Shown here: positions 1 through 6,830 of the stretch, piece after piece | Numbering within the stretch: the first letter of the stretch is position 1 | How the letters are laid out: each line of letters opens with the position of its first letter | From: Chloroflexota bacterium | Lineage (GTDB): Bacteria; Chloroflexota; Dehalococcoidia; DSGV01 | Assembly (NCBI GenBank): GCA_021787985.1 | Contig: JAJYLG010000005.1 | Span: forward strand, 1-64,000 | DNA: 64,000 nucleotides | Reading direction: 5' to 3' | Notes under the pieces: generated by a model | Databases searched by the model: none | What the model was told of the DNA's origin: nothing | The model's input: only the letters and a program-made list of their open reading frames with translations | Program-made: the position numbers and the translations under genes

Positions 1-1
1 C

Positions 2-700
2 TACACCCGCGCCACCACCCGCGCCAACGGCCCCATCGAACGGCACGAGCAGTGGTGGCGGCAGCGCGTCCTCAGCGACCCGTTCGGCGGCGACCCGATG
101 GCGGCCCTCTGGTCGGACGACGGCGGCCGGCCCCAGGCGTATGTCCTCTACCGGCTGACGGCGCTGGAGCATTTCGGCCAGCGTTGTGAGGTGCGCGAGC
201 TGGTGGCCGCCACGCCTCAGGGTTACGTGCAAATCCTCCGCTTTCTCGCTGCCCACGACCTGGTGCGCGAGCTCCGCTGGCAGGCGCCCGCCGACGACCC
301 GCTGCTTTCCGTCATCGCCGATCCGTCCCGCTGCGAGACGCGCGTCCACGGCTCTTACATGCTGCGGGTGGTGGATGCCGCCCGGGCCGTCGAGCAGCGC
401 CCATTCGACCCCGAGATGCGCGCCTCGCTGGCGCTGCGGATCGTCGATCCCACCTGCGATTGGAACGACGGCGTCTGGCGGCTCGAGGTCGCCGAGGGCC
501 GCGGCACGCTCACCCGCTCGCGGGACGAGCCGGTCGCCACGCTGGGCGCGCCCGCGCTCGCCGCCCTGTATAACGGCTACCGGACGGCCTGGGACTGGTA
601 CAACTGCGGCCGCATCGAGGCGACCGACCGCGGGGCGCTCACCGCGCTCACGCGGGCGTTCTCAGCCGAGCACGCGCCGCACTGCTACGACTTCTACTAG
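2..700 (+). CDS. Eis-like GNAT N-acetyltransferase, C-terminal part
   Basis: The reading frame is open to the left window edge, so the 5' part is missing; about 232 residues remain of the roughly 400 usual for Eis-type acetyltransferases. Visible are part of the second GNAT-like domain (around VREL..TPQGYVQILRFLA) and a C-terminal SCP2-like domain (ALRIVDPTCDWNDGVW, then TLGAPALAALYNGY). Family members acetylate amines such as aminoglycosides or lysines, and use the carboxylate of an aromatic C-terminal residue as catalytic base. This protein ends in DFY, which fits that arrangement. The acetyl-CoA binding loop lies outside the window. Substrate unknown. Confidence 0.8.
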   Translation, partial: YTRATTRANGPIERHEQWWRQRVLSDPFGGDPMAALWSDDGGRPQAYVLYRLTALEHFGQRCEVRELVAATPQGYVQILRFLAAHDLVRELRWQAPADDPLLSVIADPSRCETRVHGSYMLRVVDAARAVEQRPFDPEMRASLALRIVDPTCDWNDGVWRLEVAEGRGTLTRSRDEPVATLGAPALAALYNGYRTAWDWYNCGRIEATDRGALTALTRAFSAEHAPHCYDFY

Positions 701-787
701 CCGCCCCAGCGGGCGTCACCGCCAAACCGGGATCGGTGGCATGATGCGTGCGTCACCGGCGTGGATGCCGGCTGGAGGTGCAGCGGC

Positions 788-1636
788 GTGGATGCGCTCC
801 CCGCGTTCGCCGTCACCGTAACGGACGTGGCGGCCGCCGCTTCGTTTCTCGCGCGCCTGCCGGGCTTCACCCTCCAGGAGCATCGCCCGGACGAGGACGT
901 CGCCGTCATCGACGCCCCGGGCGGACGCGTGCTGCTGGCCGGCCCGCGCGCCGGAGACCCTCGTGGCCACCTCTCACCGATCCACGAGGTCGCGCGACCC
1001 CGCACGACCCTGTACTTCCACCACCCGAACCTGGTCGCGTTGCAGGCGCAGCTCGCCGCCGCCGGCATCGACGGCGTGCGCGCGGTTGAGACCGCGTGGG
1101 GCGACCGTGGCCTGGAGCTCCCCGGCCCGGACGGCTACCGCCTCCACTTCTGGACGCTGGTGCGCCGCGGCGACGCCGAGGTGCGTGAGCTGTACGCTCG
1201 CGGCATGTCCGAGCTGCGCGCCGCCCTGGAGGATCTCCAGGAGGCGGACCTCGACCTGGCACTCGAGCCGGGCGCCTGGAGCATCCGCGAGATCGTCCAC
1301 CACGTGGCCGACTCGGAGGCCATGGCGCTCGGGGCCGTGACGATGGCGCTGGCCGAGCCCGGACGCACCTATCGCTTCAATCCCTACAGCTCCGACGCGT
1401 GGTCCGGCGCGCTGGTGTACGAGCGGCGCGCCTCGGGGCCGTCGCTCGACCTGTTCCACGCCGTACGCGCACACCTGCTGCAGCTACTGGACGCGGTGCC
1501 CGGCGCGTGGGACCGAACGGTACGGAACGAGGCCGGCGAAGAGACGGAGGTTCGCGCGTTCATCAGCATGCTGGCGAGCCACGCACTGGGACACGTCGAC
1601 GACATCCGCGCGGTTCGCCGGGCTCACGGCCGGTAG
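788..1636 (+). CDS. VOC (glyoxalase-like)-DinB fusion protein
   Basis: 282 residues in two parts. Residues about 3-120 resemble a vicinal-oxygen-chelate domain (starts AFAVTVTDVAAAASFLARL, ends GPDGYRLHFW). Residues about 130-282 are a DinB-like four-helix bundle with WSIREIVHHVADSE and HALGHVDDI, the histidine pattern used for metal binding in DinB/YfiT enzymes. I chose GTG 788 because GGAGG at 774-778 sits 9 nt upstream; an in-frame ATG at 761 has no such site. VOC proteins are often resistance or metabolic enzymes and DinB proteins are thiol-dependent transferases or hydrolases, so a small-molecule detoxification role is plausible. No specific substrate can be named. Confidence 0.75.
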   Translation: MDALPAFAVTVTDVAAAASFLARLPGFTLQEHRPDEDVAVIDAPGGRVLLAGPRAGDPRGHLSPIHEVARPRTTLYFHHPNLVALQAQLAAAGIDGVRAVETAWGDRGLELPGPDGYRLHFWTLVRRGDAEVRELYARGMSELRAALEDLQEADLDLALEPGAWSIREIVHHVADSEAMALGAVTMALAEPGRTYRFNPYSSDAWSGALVYERRASGPSLDLFHAVRAHLLQLLDAVPGAWDRTVRNEAGEETEVRAFISMLASHALGHVDDIRAVRRAHGR

Positions 1637-1670
1637 CCGCGACGCCTCGCGTCGGGAGAGGAAGCGCCGC

Positions 1671-2261
1671 ATGCCCGCAGGGACGTCCACCGCCTTCGAG
1701 ATCCATCCCGTCACGCCCGACCGCTGGCCGGACCTCGAAGCCCTGTTCGGCCCACAGGGCGCCTATGGCGGCTGCTGGTGCATGTGGTTCCGCCTCACGC
1801 GCGAGCAGTTCCGCCGCGACCACGGCGCGGCCAACCGCCAGGCGATGCGCCGCATCGTGGAGGCGGGCGAGGTGCCCGGCCTGCTCGCCTACGCGGACGG
1901 CCGGCCGGCGGGCTGGGTGTCGGTGGCCCCGCGCCCGGTCTTCGGCTCGATCGAACGCTCCCGCGTCCTCAAGCGGATCGACGACGAGCCGGTCTGGTCG
2001 ATTGTCTGCTTCTACATCGACAAGGGTTTCCGCCGGCAGGGGCTGATGGCGGGACTGCTGCGCGCCGCCGTGGAGCACGCGCGCGGGCGCGGCGCACGCA
2101 TCGTCGAGGGGTACCCGGTCGAGCCGCAAGGAGGTCGCCTGCCGGAGGCCTGGGCCGCCTATCGTGGGCTGGTCACGGCGTTCCGCGGCGCGGGCTTCGT
2201 GGAGGTTGCCCGCCGCTCTCCCGACCAGCCGATCATGCGCTACTACGCCGACGGACCCTGA
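1671..2261 (+). CDS. GNAT-family N-acetyltransferase
   Basis: 196 residues with the core acetyl-CoA-binding segment visible as VCFYIDKGFRRQGLMAGLL (about 105-123), the beta4-alpha3 motif A of GNAT enzymes (R-x-x-G form). The N-terminal GCWCMWFRLTREQF is typical of a GNAT subgroup annotated only as general acetyltransferases. A GGGAGAGGAAG ribosome site lies about 9 nt before ATG 1671. It follows the VOC-DinB gene after 34 nt and may be co-transcribed. Substrate unknown. Confidence 0.8.
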   Translation: MPAGTSTAFEIHPVTPDRWPDLEALFGPQGAYGGCWCMWFRLTREQFRRDHGAANRQAMRRIVEAGEVPGLLAYADGRPAGWVSVAPRPVFGSIERSRVLKRIDDEPVWSIVCFYIDKGFRRQGLMAGLLRAAVEHARGRGARIVEGYPVEPQGGRLPEAWAAYRGLVTAFRGAGFVEVARRSPDQPIMRYYADGP

Positions 2262-2352
2262 CGGCGTGCGGCCGGGCGCGAGAGCGTCCACCCGGCGACG
2301 GATGCCCGCGCTGGACAGCGCGGGCGACCACCGCGACCGAACGGAGCTGAGC

Positions 2353-2717
2353 ATGGCAGTCTTGCGGTCCCTGATCCGGGTTTACCTCGCCCCCCGGCCG
2401 ATCTCGACGCGGCGGTCGCGTTTTACGAGGCCGTCGGCGGCGACAAGTGCCGGCTGCGTTTCGCGTACCCCAAGGCCGGGCTGGAGATCGCGGAGGTCGG
2501 GCCGGTGCTGCTCGTCGCCGGAAGCGACGACGCGCTGCGGCCGTTCCGCGCGACGCGGGCCACGTTCGTGGTCGACTCGCTGGCCGAGTGCCGGGAGCGG
2601 GTCGTCGCCCGCGGCGCCACCGTGCTCGAGGAGCCGAAGCGCGTCCCGACCGGCTGGAACATGCGCGTCCGGCACCCGGAAGGGACGGTGGTGGAGTACG
2701 TCCAGCACACCATGTGA
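2353..2717 (+). pseudogene. VOC-family protein broken by a frameshift in a C tract
   Basis: The start frame (ATG 2353) gives MAVLRSLIRVYLA and then nonsense, while a different frame gives PADLDAAVAFYEAVGG and continues to the stop at 2717 with GWNMRVRHPEGTVVEYVQ, a typical VOC C-terminus. The frames meet at the six-C run 2390-2395; one more C would restore a single frame of about 121 residues. GGAGCTGAGC precedes the ATG, so the original start looks normal. This is either a true frameshift mutation or a homopolymer error in the assembly. Confidence 0.75.
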
Positions 2718-2747
2718 CCGGCCGTTGGCGGATTGGAGGATTCACCC

Positions 2748-3111
2748 ATGTCGGGGTACGTGATCCGGCCCCTCGGCGCCGACGACAGGGACTGGGTCCG
2801 ACAATTCGTCACGGCGCGGTGGGGCGCGGAGACCGTCGTGGCGCACGGCGCCGTCTATCGCCCTCATGAGCTCCCCAGGTACGCGGCTGTCCGCGAAGGG
2901 CAACCGGCCGGCCTCCTCACCTACCACGCCGAAGCCGACGGTTGCGAGATCGTGACCCTGGACAGCGTCCCGCCGGCGATCGGCATCGGCAGCACGCAGG
3001 CTCAAGCCAGAGATACCGCTCGTCGGCGCCGACGGGATCCCGCTGCGCAATGAGATCGAGTTGGAGATGCGGCTCGACGAGCCTCCGGGCCGGCCGTGGC
3101 AGGAACGCTAA
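2748..3111 (+). pseudogene. GNAT acetyltransferase with an internal deletion
   Basis: From ATG 2748 (GGAGGA at 2735-2740) the frame encodes a GNAT N-terminal half ending in CEIVTLDSVPPAIGIGST, that is, just into the acetyl-CoA loop. The remaining reading frame is meaningless. From 2998 another frame encodes RLKPEIPLVGADGIPLRNE up to TAA 3111, the usual C-terminal tail of the same GNAT subgroup. The roughly 50 residues normally lying between these two pieces (rest of motif A and motif B) are absent, so this is a deletion and not only a frameshift. The product cannot bind acetyl-CoA. The open frame in the start frame ends at 3053. Confidence 0.75.
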
Positions 3112-3491
3112 CGGATGAGGCGCACCTCGACGCCGGCCTGCACCTGCATCCAACCGCGGTCGGCCGTCACGGCCGGAACCCCCAGGACCTGTGCCAGTGC
3201 CATGCAGGCACGGTCCCCGAGGCTGAGGCTGTAGGGCACCGAGCGCCGCAGCTCGGCCGCAAGCTCCGCGGCCGTCCGGTCGAACTCGTGAACCGCGGCG
3301 ACTGCCACAACGCCCAAGACCTCGCGGACTTCGTCTCGATCGAGCCCCCGGTCAACCAGCCGCGATGCCACCTCGCAGAGGTTCACGGAGCTCACAGCAG
3401 CACGATTCAACAGCGGCTCAACGGCTTCCGCGCCGGGCTCGCCGTTCAACAGCGCCAGCAGCGCCGACGCGTCCAGCACCGCCTCGATCAT
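3108..3491 (-). CDS. vapC: VapC-like PIN-domain toxin ribonuclease
   Basis: 127 residues forming a single PIN domain. The acidic metal-binding residues are visible: Asp7 (VLDASALLALL), Glu40 (NLCEV), Asp93 (LGDRACMALA) and Asp111 (TADRGW). VapC toxins are Mg-dependent endoribonucleases that cut tRNA or rRNA and are neutralised by the cognate antitoxin. The start ATG overlaps the antitoxin stop by 4 nt (3488-3491), the usual arrangement for translationally coupled toxin-antitoxin pairs. Its end overlaps the decayed GNAT gene on the other strand by 4 nt. RNA target unknown. Confidence 0.88.
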   Translation of the reverse strand: MIEAVLDASALLALLNGEPGAEAVEPLLNRAAVSSVNLCEVASRLVDRGLDRDEVREVLGVVAVAAVHEFDRTAAELAAELRRSVPYSLSLGDRACMALAQVLGVPAVTADRGWMQVQAGVEVRLIR

Positions 3492-3739
3492 TCTCCCTGC
3501 GCGGCCGCCGCGCGCCGCTGCGCGATCAGCTCGTCCACCAGCGACTCGCCGGCAGGAACGTGGCGGCGGACGATCTGCCGCGCGCGCCGCAGCGCCACGC
3601 CCGGCGTGGACATGCGGATCTCGTCGTCTTCGACGAGGACCAGCACCTCCGCGCCGGATTCGAGACCGAGACGGCGGCGGAACTCCGCCGGAATCACCAG
3701 CCGACCGCCATCTCCCATCTTGATGCGCACAGCTTCCAT
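3488..3739 (-). CDS. vapB: AbrB/SpoVT-type antitoxin partner of VapC
   Basis: 83 residues. Residues 1-45 are a SpoVT-AbrB swapped-hairpin DNA-binding domain (MEAVRIKMGDGGRLVIPAEF, then RRRLGLESGAEVLVLVEDD); the remaining helical, Arg-rich tail probably covers the toxin. I chose ATG 3739 because GGAGGTG lies 4 nt upstream; a longer frame to 3769 has no ribosome site and does not match the family. Antitoxins of this type bind VapC and repress their own operon. The gene precedes and overlaps vapC by 4 nt. Confidence 0.85.
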   Translation of the reverse strand: MEAVRIKMGDGGRLVIPAEFRRRLGLESGAEVLVLVEDDEIRMSTPGVALRRARQIVRRHVPAGESLVDELIAQRRAAAAQGE

Positions 3740-3799
3740 CTGGCACCTCCGTGTCCAGTCTGCCAGCATTCGGGAGATCTGTCATGACTGGATGTCCGT

Positions 3800-3886
3800 G
3801 GCAGGAGACTGCGCCAGTGCCATCCAGGCGCGGTCGCCGAGACTCAGGCTGTGTGGCGCCGCGCGCCGCGGCTCGGCGGCGAGCCC
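3800..3886 (-). pseudogene. vapC remnant (second copy, 3' fragment)
   Basis: The minus strand encodes LAAEPRRAAPHSLSLGDRAW followed by MALAQSP, which matches vapC residues about 78-102 (LAAELRRSVPYSLSLGDRAC, MALAQVL). At DNA level 3811-3884 matches 3192-3265 at about 80% by eye. No start, no N-terminal catalytic Asp and no C-terminal TADRGW part remain. It looks like the relic of a duplicated or older toxin-antitoxin unit next to the intact pair. Confidence 0.7.
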
Positions 3887-3923
3887 CCGCGGACAGATGC
3901 GACTGCCGGGAACCCGTCGCTGC

Positions 3924-4823
3924 CTACTCGACCTCCGCCACCACGAACCGCCCGTCCCGCTCGCGACAGAACCCGTCGCGGGCCAGCGCCCGCAGGACGG
4001 CGAGCGCGTCGTGGCCGTCGGGCAGCAGCGGTCGAAGCTCCGCGGGGCTGAGCCCGCCCGGCCCCGCACGCACAAGTCCGCGCACCGCCAGCCCGCGCGC
4101 CTCGCGACGGGAGCCACGGTACGGCGCCTGGCGCGGCGAAGCGTACGCCTCCACGGCCTCGGCCACTCCCGCCCGCAACGCCCCCCGGGCCGCACACCAA
4201 GGTGACAGCGGGCAGACATCGCAGCGTGGCCGCCGTGGCAGGCATACCGTCGCGCCGATGTCCATCAACGCCGAGCTCCACGCCCACGCGGCGGCAGGCG
4301 GCACGGCAGCGCTGGCGAGCGCACGCAGCCCCGCCGGCCGTGTCACGCCAGCCAGCCGTCGCAGAACCCGGGTCACGTTCACGTCCAGCACGGGCTCGGG
4401 TCGCTCATACGCGAAGGCGGCGACCGCCGCCGCGACGTACCCGCCGACGCCCGGGAGCGCCCGCAGCGCGCCCGGATCGTCCGGCACCACGCCGCCGTGC
4501 CGCTCGACGACCACCCGCGCCGTCGCGTGGAGCTGCAGCGCCCGGCGGTTGTAGCCCAGCCCGCTCCACTCGTCGAGCAGGTGGGACATCGGCGCGCGCG
4601 CGAGCGCCTCGACCGAGGGGAAGCGCGCCAGGAAGCGCTCCCACCGACCGGCCACGCGCGACGCCTGCGTCTGACACAGCATCACTTCCGCGACGAGCAC
4701 CGCGTACGCATCGCGCGTCTCCCGCCACGGCAGGGACCGCCCGTGCTGCCGGAACCAGGCGAGCACCGCGGGACGGATGGAGGACCAGTCCACTGCGGGA
4801 GGTGCGATCGGCTCCGCGCTCAC
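3924..4823 (-). CDS. mutY: A/G-specific adenine DNA glycosylase
   Basis: 299 residues. The HhH-GPD core has LPWRETRDAYAVLVAEVMLC then QTQASRV (catalytic Glu in AEVML), the helix-hairpin-helix LPGVGGYVAAAV, the catalytic Asp in LDVNVTRVL and the [4Fe-4S] signature C-x6-C-x2-C-x5-C in CLPRRPRCDVCPLSPWC. MutY removes adenine mispaired with 8-oxoguanine. The usual Nudix-like 8-oxoG recognition domain is absent; instead about 80 residues resembling a small winged helix (ARGLAVRGLVRAG...LRALARDGFCRERDGRF) close the protein, as in the shorter members of the family. Start is GTG 4823. It diverges from larE. Confidence 0.9.
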   Translation of the reverse strand: MSAEPIAPPAVDWSSIRPAVLAWFRQHGRSLPWRETRDAYAVLVAEVMLCQTQASRVAGRWERFLARFPSVEALARAPMSHLLDEWSGLGYNRRALQLHATARVVVERHGGVVPDDPGALRALPGVGGYVAAAVAAFAYERPEPVLDVNVTRVLRRLAGVTRPAGLRALASAAVPPAAAWAWSSALMDIGATVCLPRRPRCDVCPLSPWCAARGALRAGVAEAVEAYASPRQAPYRGSRREARGLAVRGLVRAGPGGLSPAELRPLLPDGHDALAVLRALARDGFCRERDGRFVVAEVE

Positions 4824-4869
4824 GAGCCGATCGTGGCCCGGCGTACCGAGTTACACAACGGGCGCTTGC

Positions 4870-4875
4870 TACAAT
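4870..4875 (+). promoter_or_regulatory. -10 promoter element of larE (extended type)
   Basis: TACAAT with an upstream TG one base before it (TGCTACAAT) is a good extended -10 element. A start 6-7 nt downstream would place the transcript 5' end near 4882, only about 3 nt before ATG 4885. No convincing -35 is seen. Confidence 0.5.
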
Positions 4876-4884
4876 CCACAGGAG

Positions 4885-5727
4885 ATGTCCGAGACCAGCA
4901 CTACCCTGGAAGCCCGCGAGCGCGCCCTGCTCGCCTCCCTCGCCGGGATGGGCAGCGCCCTGGTCGCGTTCAGCGCCGGCGTCGATTCCACCCTTCTCGC
5001 TGCGGTTGCGCACGAGGTCCTGGGCGAACGGGCGCTCGCCGTTACCGGCATCTCACCGAGCGTCGCGGTTGAGGAGCGCGGGCAAGCGGCGGAGCTTGCC
5101 CGGGAGATCGGCGTGCGCTATCGGACGGTGGAGACACGCGAGATGGACGACCCGGGTTATGTCGCGAACAACCCGGACCGCTGCTTTCACTGCAAGGACG
5201 AGCTTCTCACGCGCCTGCGCGCCATCGCCGACGCGGAGAGGATCGCGTGGGTCGTCGATGGCTACAACGTCGATGACCTGGGCGATTACCGCCCCGGGCA
5301 GCAGGCCGCACGAATGCACGGCGTTCGCAGCCCGTTCGTCGAGGCCAGGCTGAACAAGTCCGACATCCGCGAGCTCTCCCGCCGGCGCGGTCTGCCCACC
5401 TGGGACAAGCCGGCCATGGCGTGCCTCTCCAGCCGCATCCCGTACGGCATCCACGTGACCGAGGAAGCGCTCCGACGGATCGGCGCCGCCGAGCTTCTGA
5501 TCCGGCAGCAGGGTGTGCGCACCGTGCGCGTGCGTCACCACGACACCGTCGCCCGCATCGAGACGGACCGCGCCGGCATGCGGGTCCTGTTGGAGGAGGA
5601 CGTGTCGGCGCGCGTCGTCGCCGGGCTCAAAGAGCTAGGTTACGCCTACGTCACGCTCGACCTGGCCGGCTACCGGTCCGGCAGCCTGAACGAGGTCCTG
5701 ACGCTCACCCCCGTGAGCCGCGGCTAG
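4885..5727 (+). CDS. larE: ATP-dependent sacrificial sulfur transferase LarE
   Basis: 280 residues. An N-terminal PP-loop ATPase (AFSAGVDSTLLAAV, residues 28-41) and the motif KPAMACLSSRIPYG carry the family hallmarks; Cys180 in ACLSSR corresponds to the cysteine whose sulfur is donated during synthesis of the nickel-pincer nucleotide cofactor of lactate racemase-type enzymes. NPDRCFHCKDEL is the conserved Cys pair of the family. No larA, larB or larC lies nearby, so the cofactor pathway must be completed elsewhere, or the protein acts in another sulfur transfer. The GGAG before ATG 4885 is immediately adjacent to the start, so a leaderless or near-leaderless start is likely. Confidence 0.88.
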   Translation: MSETSTTLEARERALLASLAGMGSALVAFSAGVDSTLLAAVAHEVLGERALAVTGISPSVAVEERGQAAELAREIGVRYRTVETREMDDPGYVANNPDRCFHCKDELLTRLRAIADAERIAWVVDGYNVDDLGDYRPGQQAARMHGVRSPFVEARLNKSDIRELSRRRGLPTWDKPAMACLSSRIPYGIHVTEEALRRIGAAELLIRQQGVRTVRVRHHDTVARIETDRAGMRVLLEEDVSARVVAGLKELGYAYVTLDLAGYRSGSLNEVLTLTPVSRG

Positions 5728-5782
5728 CGGGCGGCTCCGCCTGTGCGGCAGGGCCGGCGCTAGAATGGTCGCAGGAGACGTC

Positions 5783-6193
5783 ATGGCGGACCGCGTCCAC
5801 CGCGAGATCGAGGACCTGCTGGCCGACCTGGAGCGTCGCGGCAAGCTGCCGGCGCGCCCGCCGCGGCCGCCGTTGCGGCGTCGCCTGGTTGGCCCGTTCG
5901 CGCGCCTGGACCGCGCGGTCTCTTCGCGGTTCGAGCGGATGACGCCCGGCCGCGCGCTCGCGACGGGGGCGATCCTGGTGCTCATCGGCTACTTCTTCCG
6001 GTCGTTCCTCGGGCCCGCGCAGGGGCCGGTGGTGATCGTCGGCCTGGTCTTGTTCGTGGGTGGGTTCTTCTGGAGCTTCCGCGCACCGCGAGGACCGCGT
6101 GTCGAGCAGCGCTGGCGCGGGCGGGTGATCGACGTGCCCCAGCCGACGATCGGCCAGCGGCTACGCCGCGCATTGCGCCGAGGGCGCCGCTAG
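5783..6193 (+). CDS. small membrane protein, function unknown
   Basis: 136 residues. A charged N-terminal region (MADRVHREIEDLLADLERRG, Pro/Arg-rich up to about 50) is followed by two hydrophobic segments (ALATGAILVLIGYFF and VVIVGLVLFVGGFFW) and a basic tail, so two membrane passes with both ends probably cytoplasmic. TAGAAT at 5761-5766 is a likely -10 element and CAGGAG at 5772-5777 the ribosome site for ATG 5783. I recognise no named family. Confidence 0.65.
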   Translation: MADRVHREIEDLLADLERRGKLPARPPRPPLRRRLVGPFARLDRAVSSRFERMTPGRALATGAILVLIGYFFRSFLGPAQGPVVIVGLVLFVGGFFWSFRAPRGPRVEQRWRGRVIDVPQPTIGQRLRRALRRGRR

Positions 6194-6197
6194 TCCC

Positions 6198-6830
6198 GTG
6201 CCTCGCCACGTACCCTCCGCGTTGCTCACCCTCGCGCTGGCGCTGCTCGCGCTTGCCGCGGCCGCCTGCTCACGTGGCGCCTCGCGTCAGGGCGAGGGTG
6301 GCCTCAGCCAGCTCACGGACCCGCGTGCCGTGCCCACCGCGACGTTGCCGCCGAACGGGCTGCTGCCGACGCCGATCCCGGTCGGCGCCATGCCCAGCGG
6401 CCCCAGCACCCAGTCGCCGGGCTCCTACCGGGTGCAGTCCGGCGACACGCTGGGCGCGATCGCGGCCCGGCTCGGCGTCCCGCTGACCGAGATCGTGCGC
6501 CTGAACCCGGGGATCGACCCTTCTCACATCTTCGCCGGACAGGAGATCAAAGTGCCGACCAAGGCGGACGTGCCGGCCAGCCCGACACCCACGCCCGCCT
6601 CGCGCTCCAGCACGGGGACGCCAACACCCCAGCCGACCGTGTCAGGCGGCCAGCAGACGTACAAGGTGCAGTCGGGCGACAGCGCCTGCGCGATCGCCCT
6701 CAGGTACAAGGTGAGCGTGACCGCTATCGCGCAGGCCAACAACACGACCGTGGACGCGCTACGCTCGCTCCAGGTTGGCCAGACGCTGATTATCCCGCCG
6801 TCGCAGGGCGGCCAGGGAAGCTGCCCCTAG
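6198..6830 (+). CDS. LysM-domain lipoprotein
   Basis: 210 residues with a lipoprotein signal (hydrophobic ALLTLALALLALAAAAC, lipobox Cys24). Two LysM modules follow: about residues 76-115 (YRVQSGDTLGAIAARLGVPL...GQEIKVP) and 154-200 (YKVQSGDSACAIALRYKVS...VGQTLIIP), joined by a Pro/Thr/Ser linker. LysM binds peptidoglycan or other GlcNAc polymers, so the protein probably sits on the outer membrane face and contacts the wall. GTG 6198 begins 4 nt after the upstream membrane-protein gene, so the two are likely one operon. Its stop overlaps the convergent ligase stop (CTAG, 6827-6830). Confidence 0.85.
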   Translation: MPRHVPSALLTLALALLALAAAACSRGASRQGEGGLSQLTDPRAVPTATLPPNGLLPTPIPVGAMPSGPSTQSPGSYRVQSGDTLGAIAARLGVPLTEIVRLNPGIDPSHIFAGQEIKVPTKADVPASPTPTPASRSSTGTPTPQPTVSGGQQTYKVQSGDSACAIALRYKVSVTAIAQANNTTVDALRSLQVGQTLIIPPSQGGQGSCP

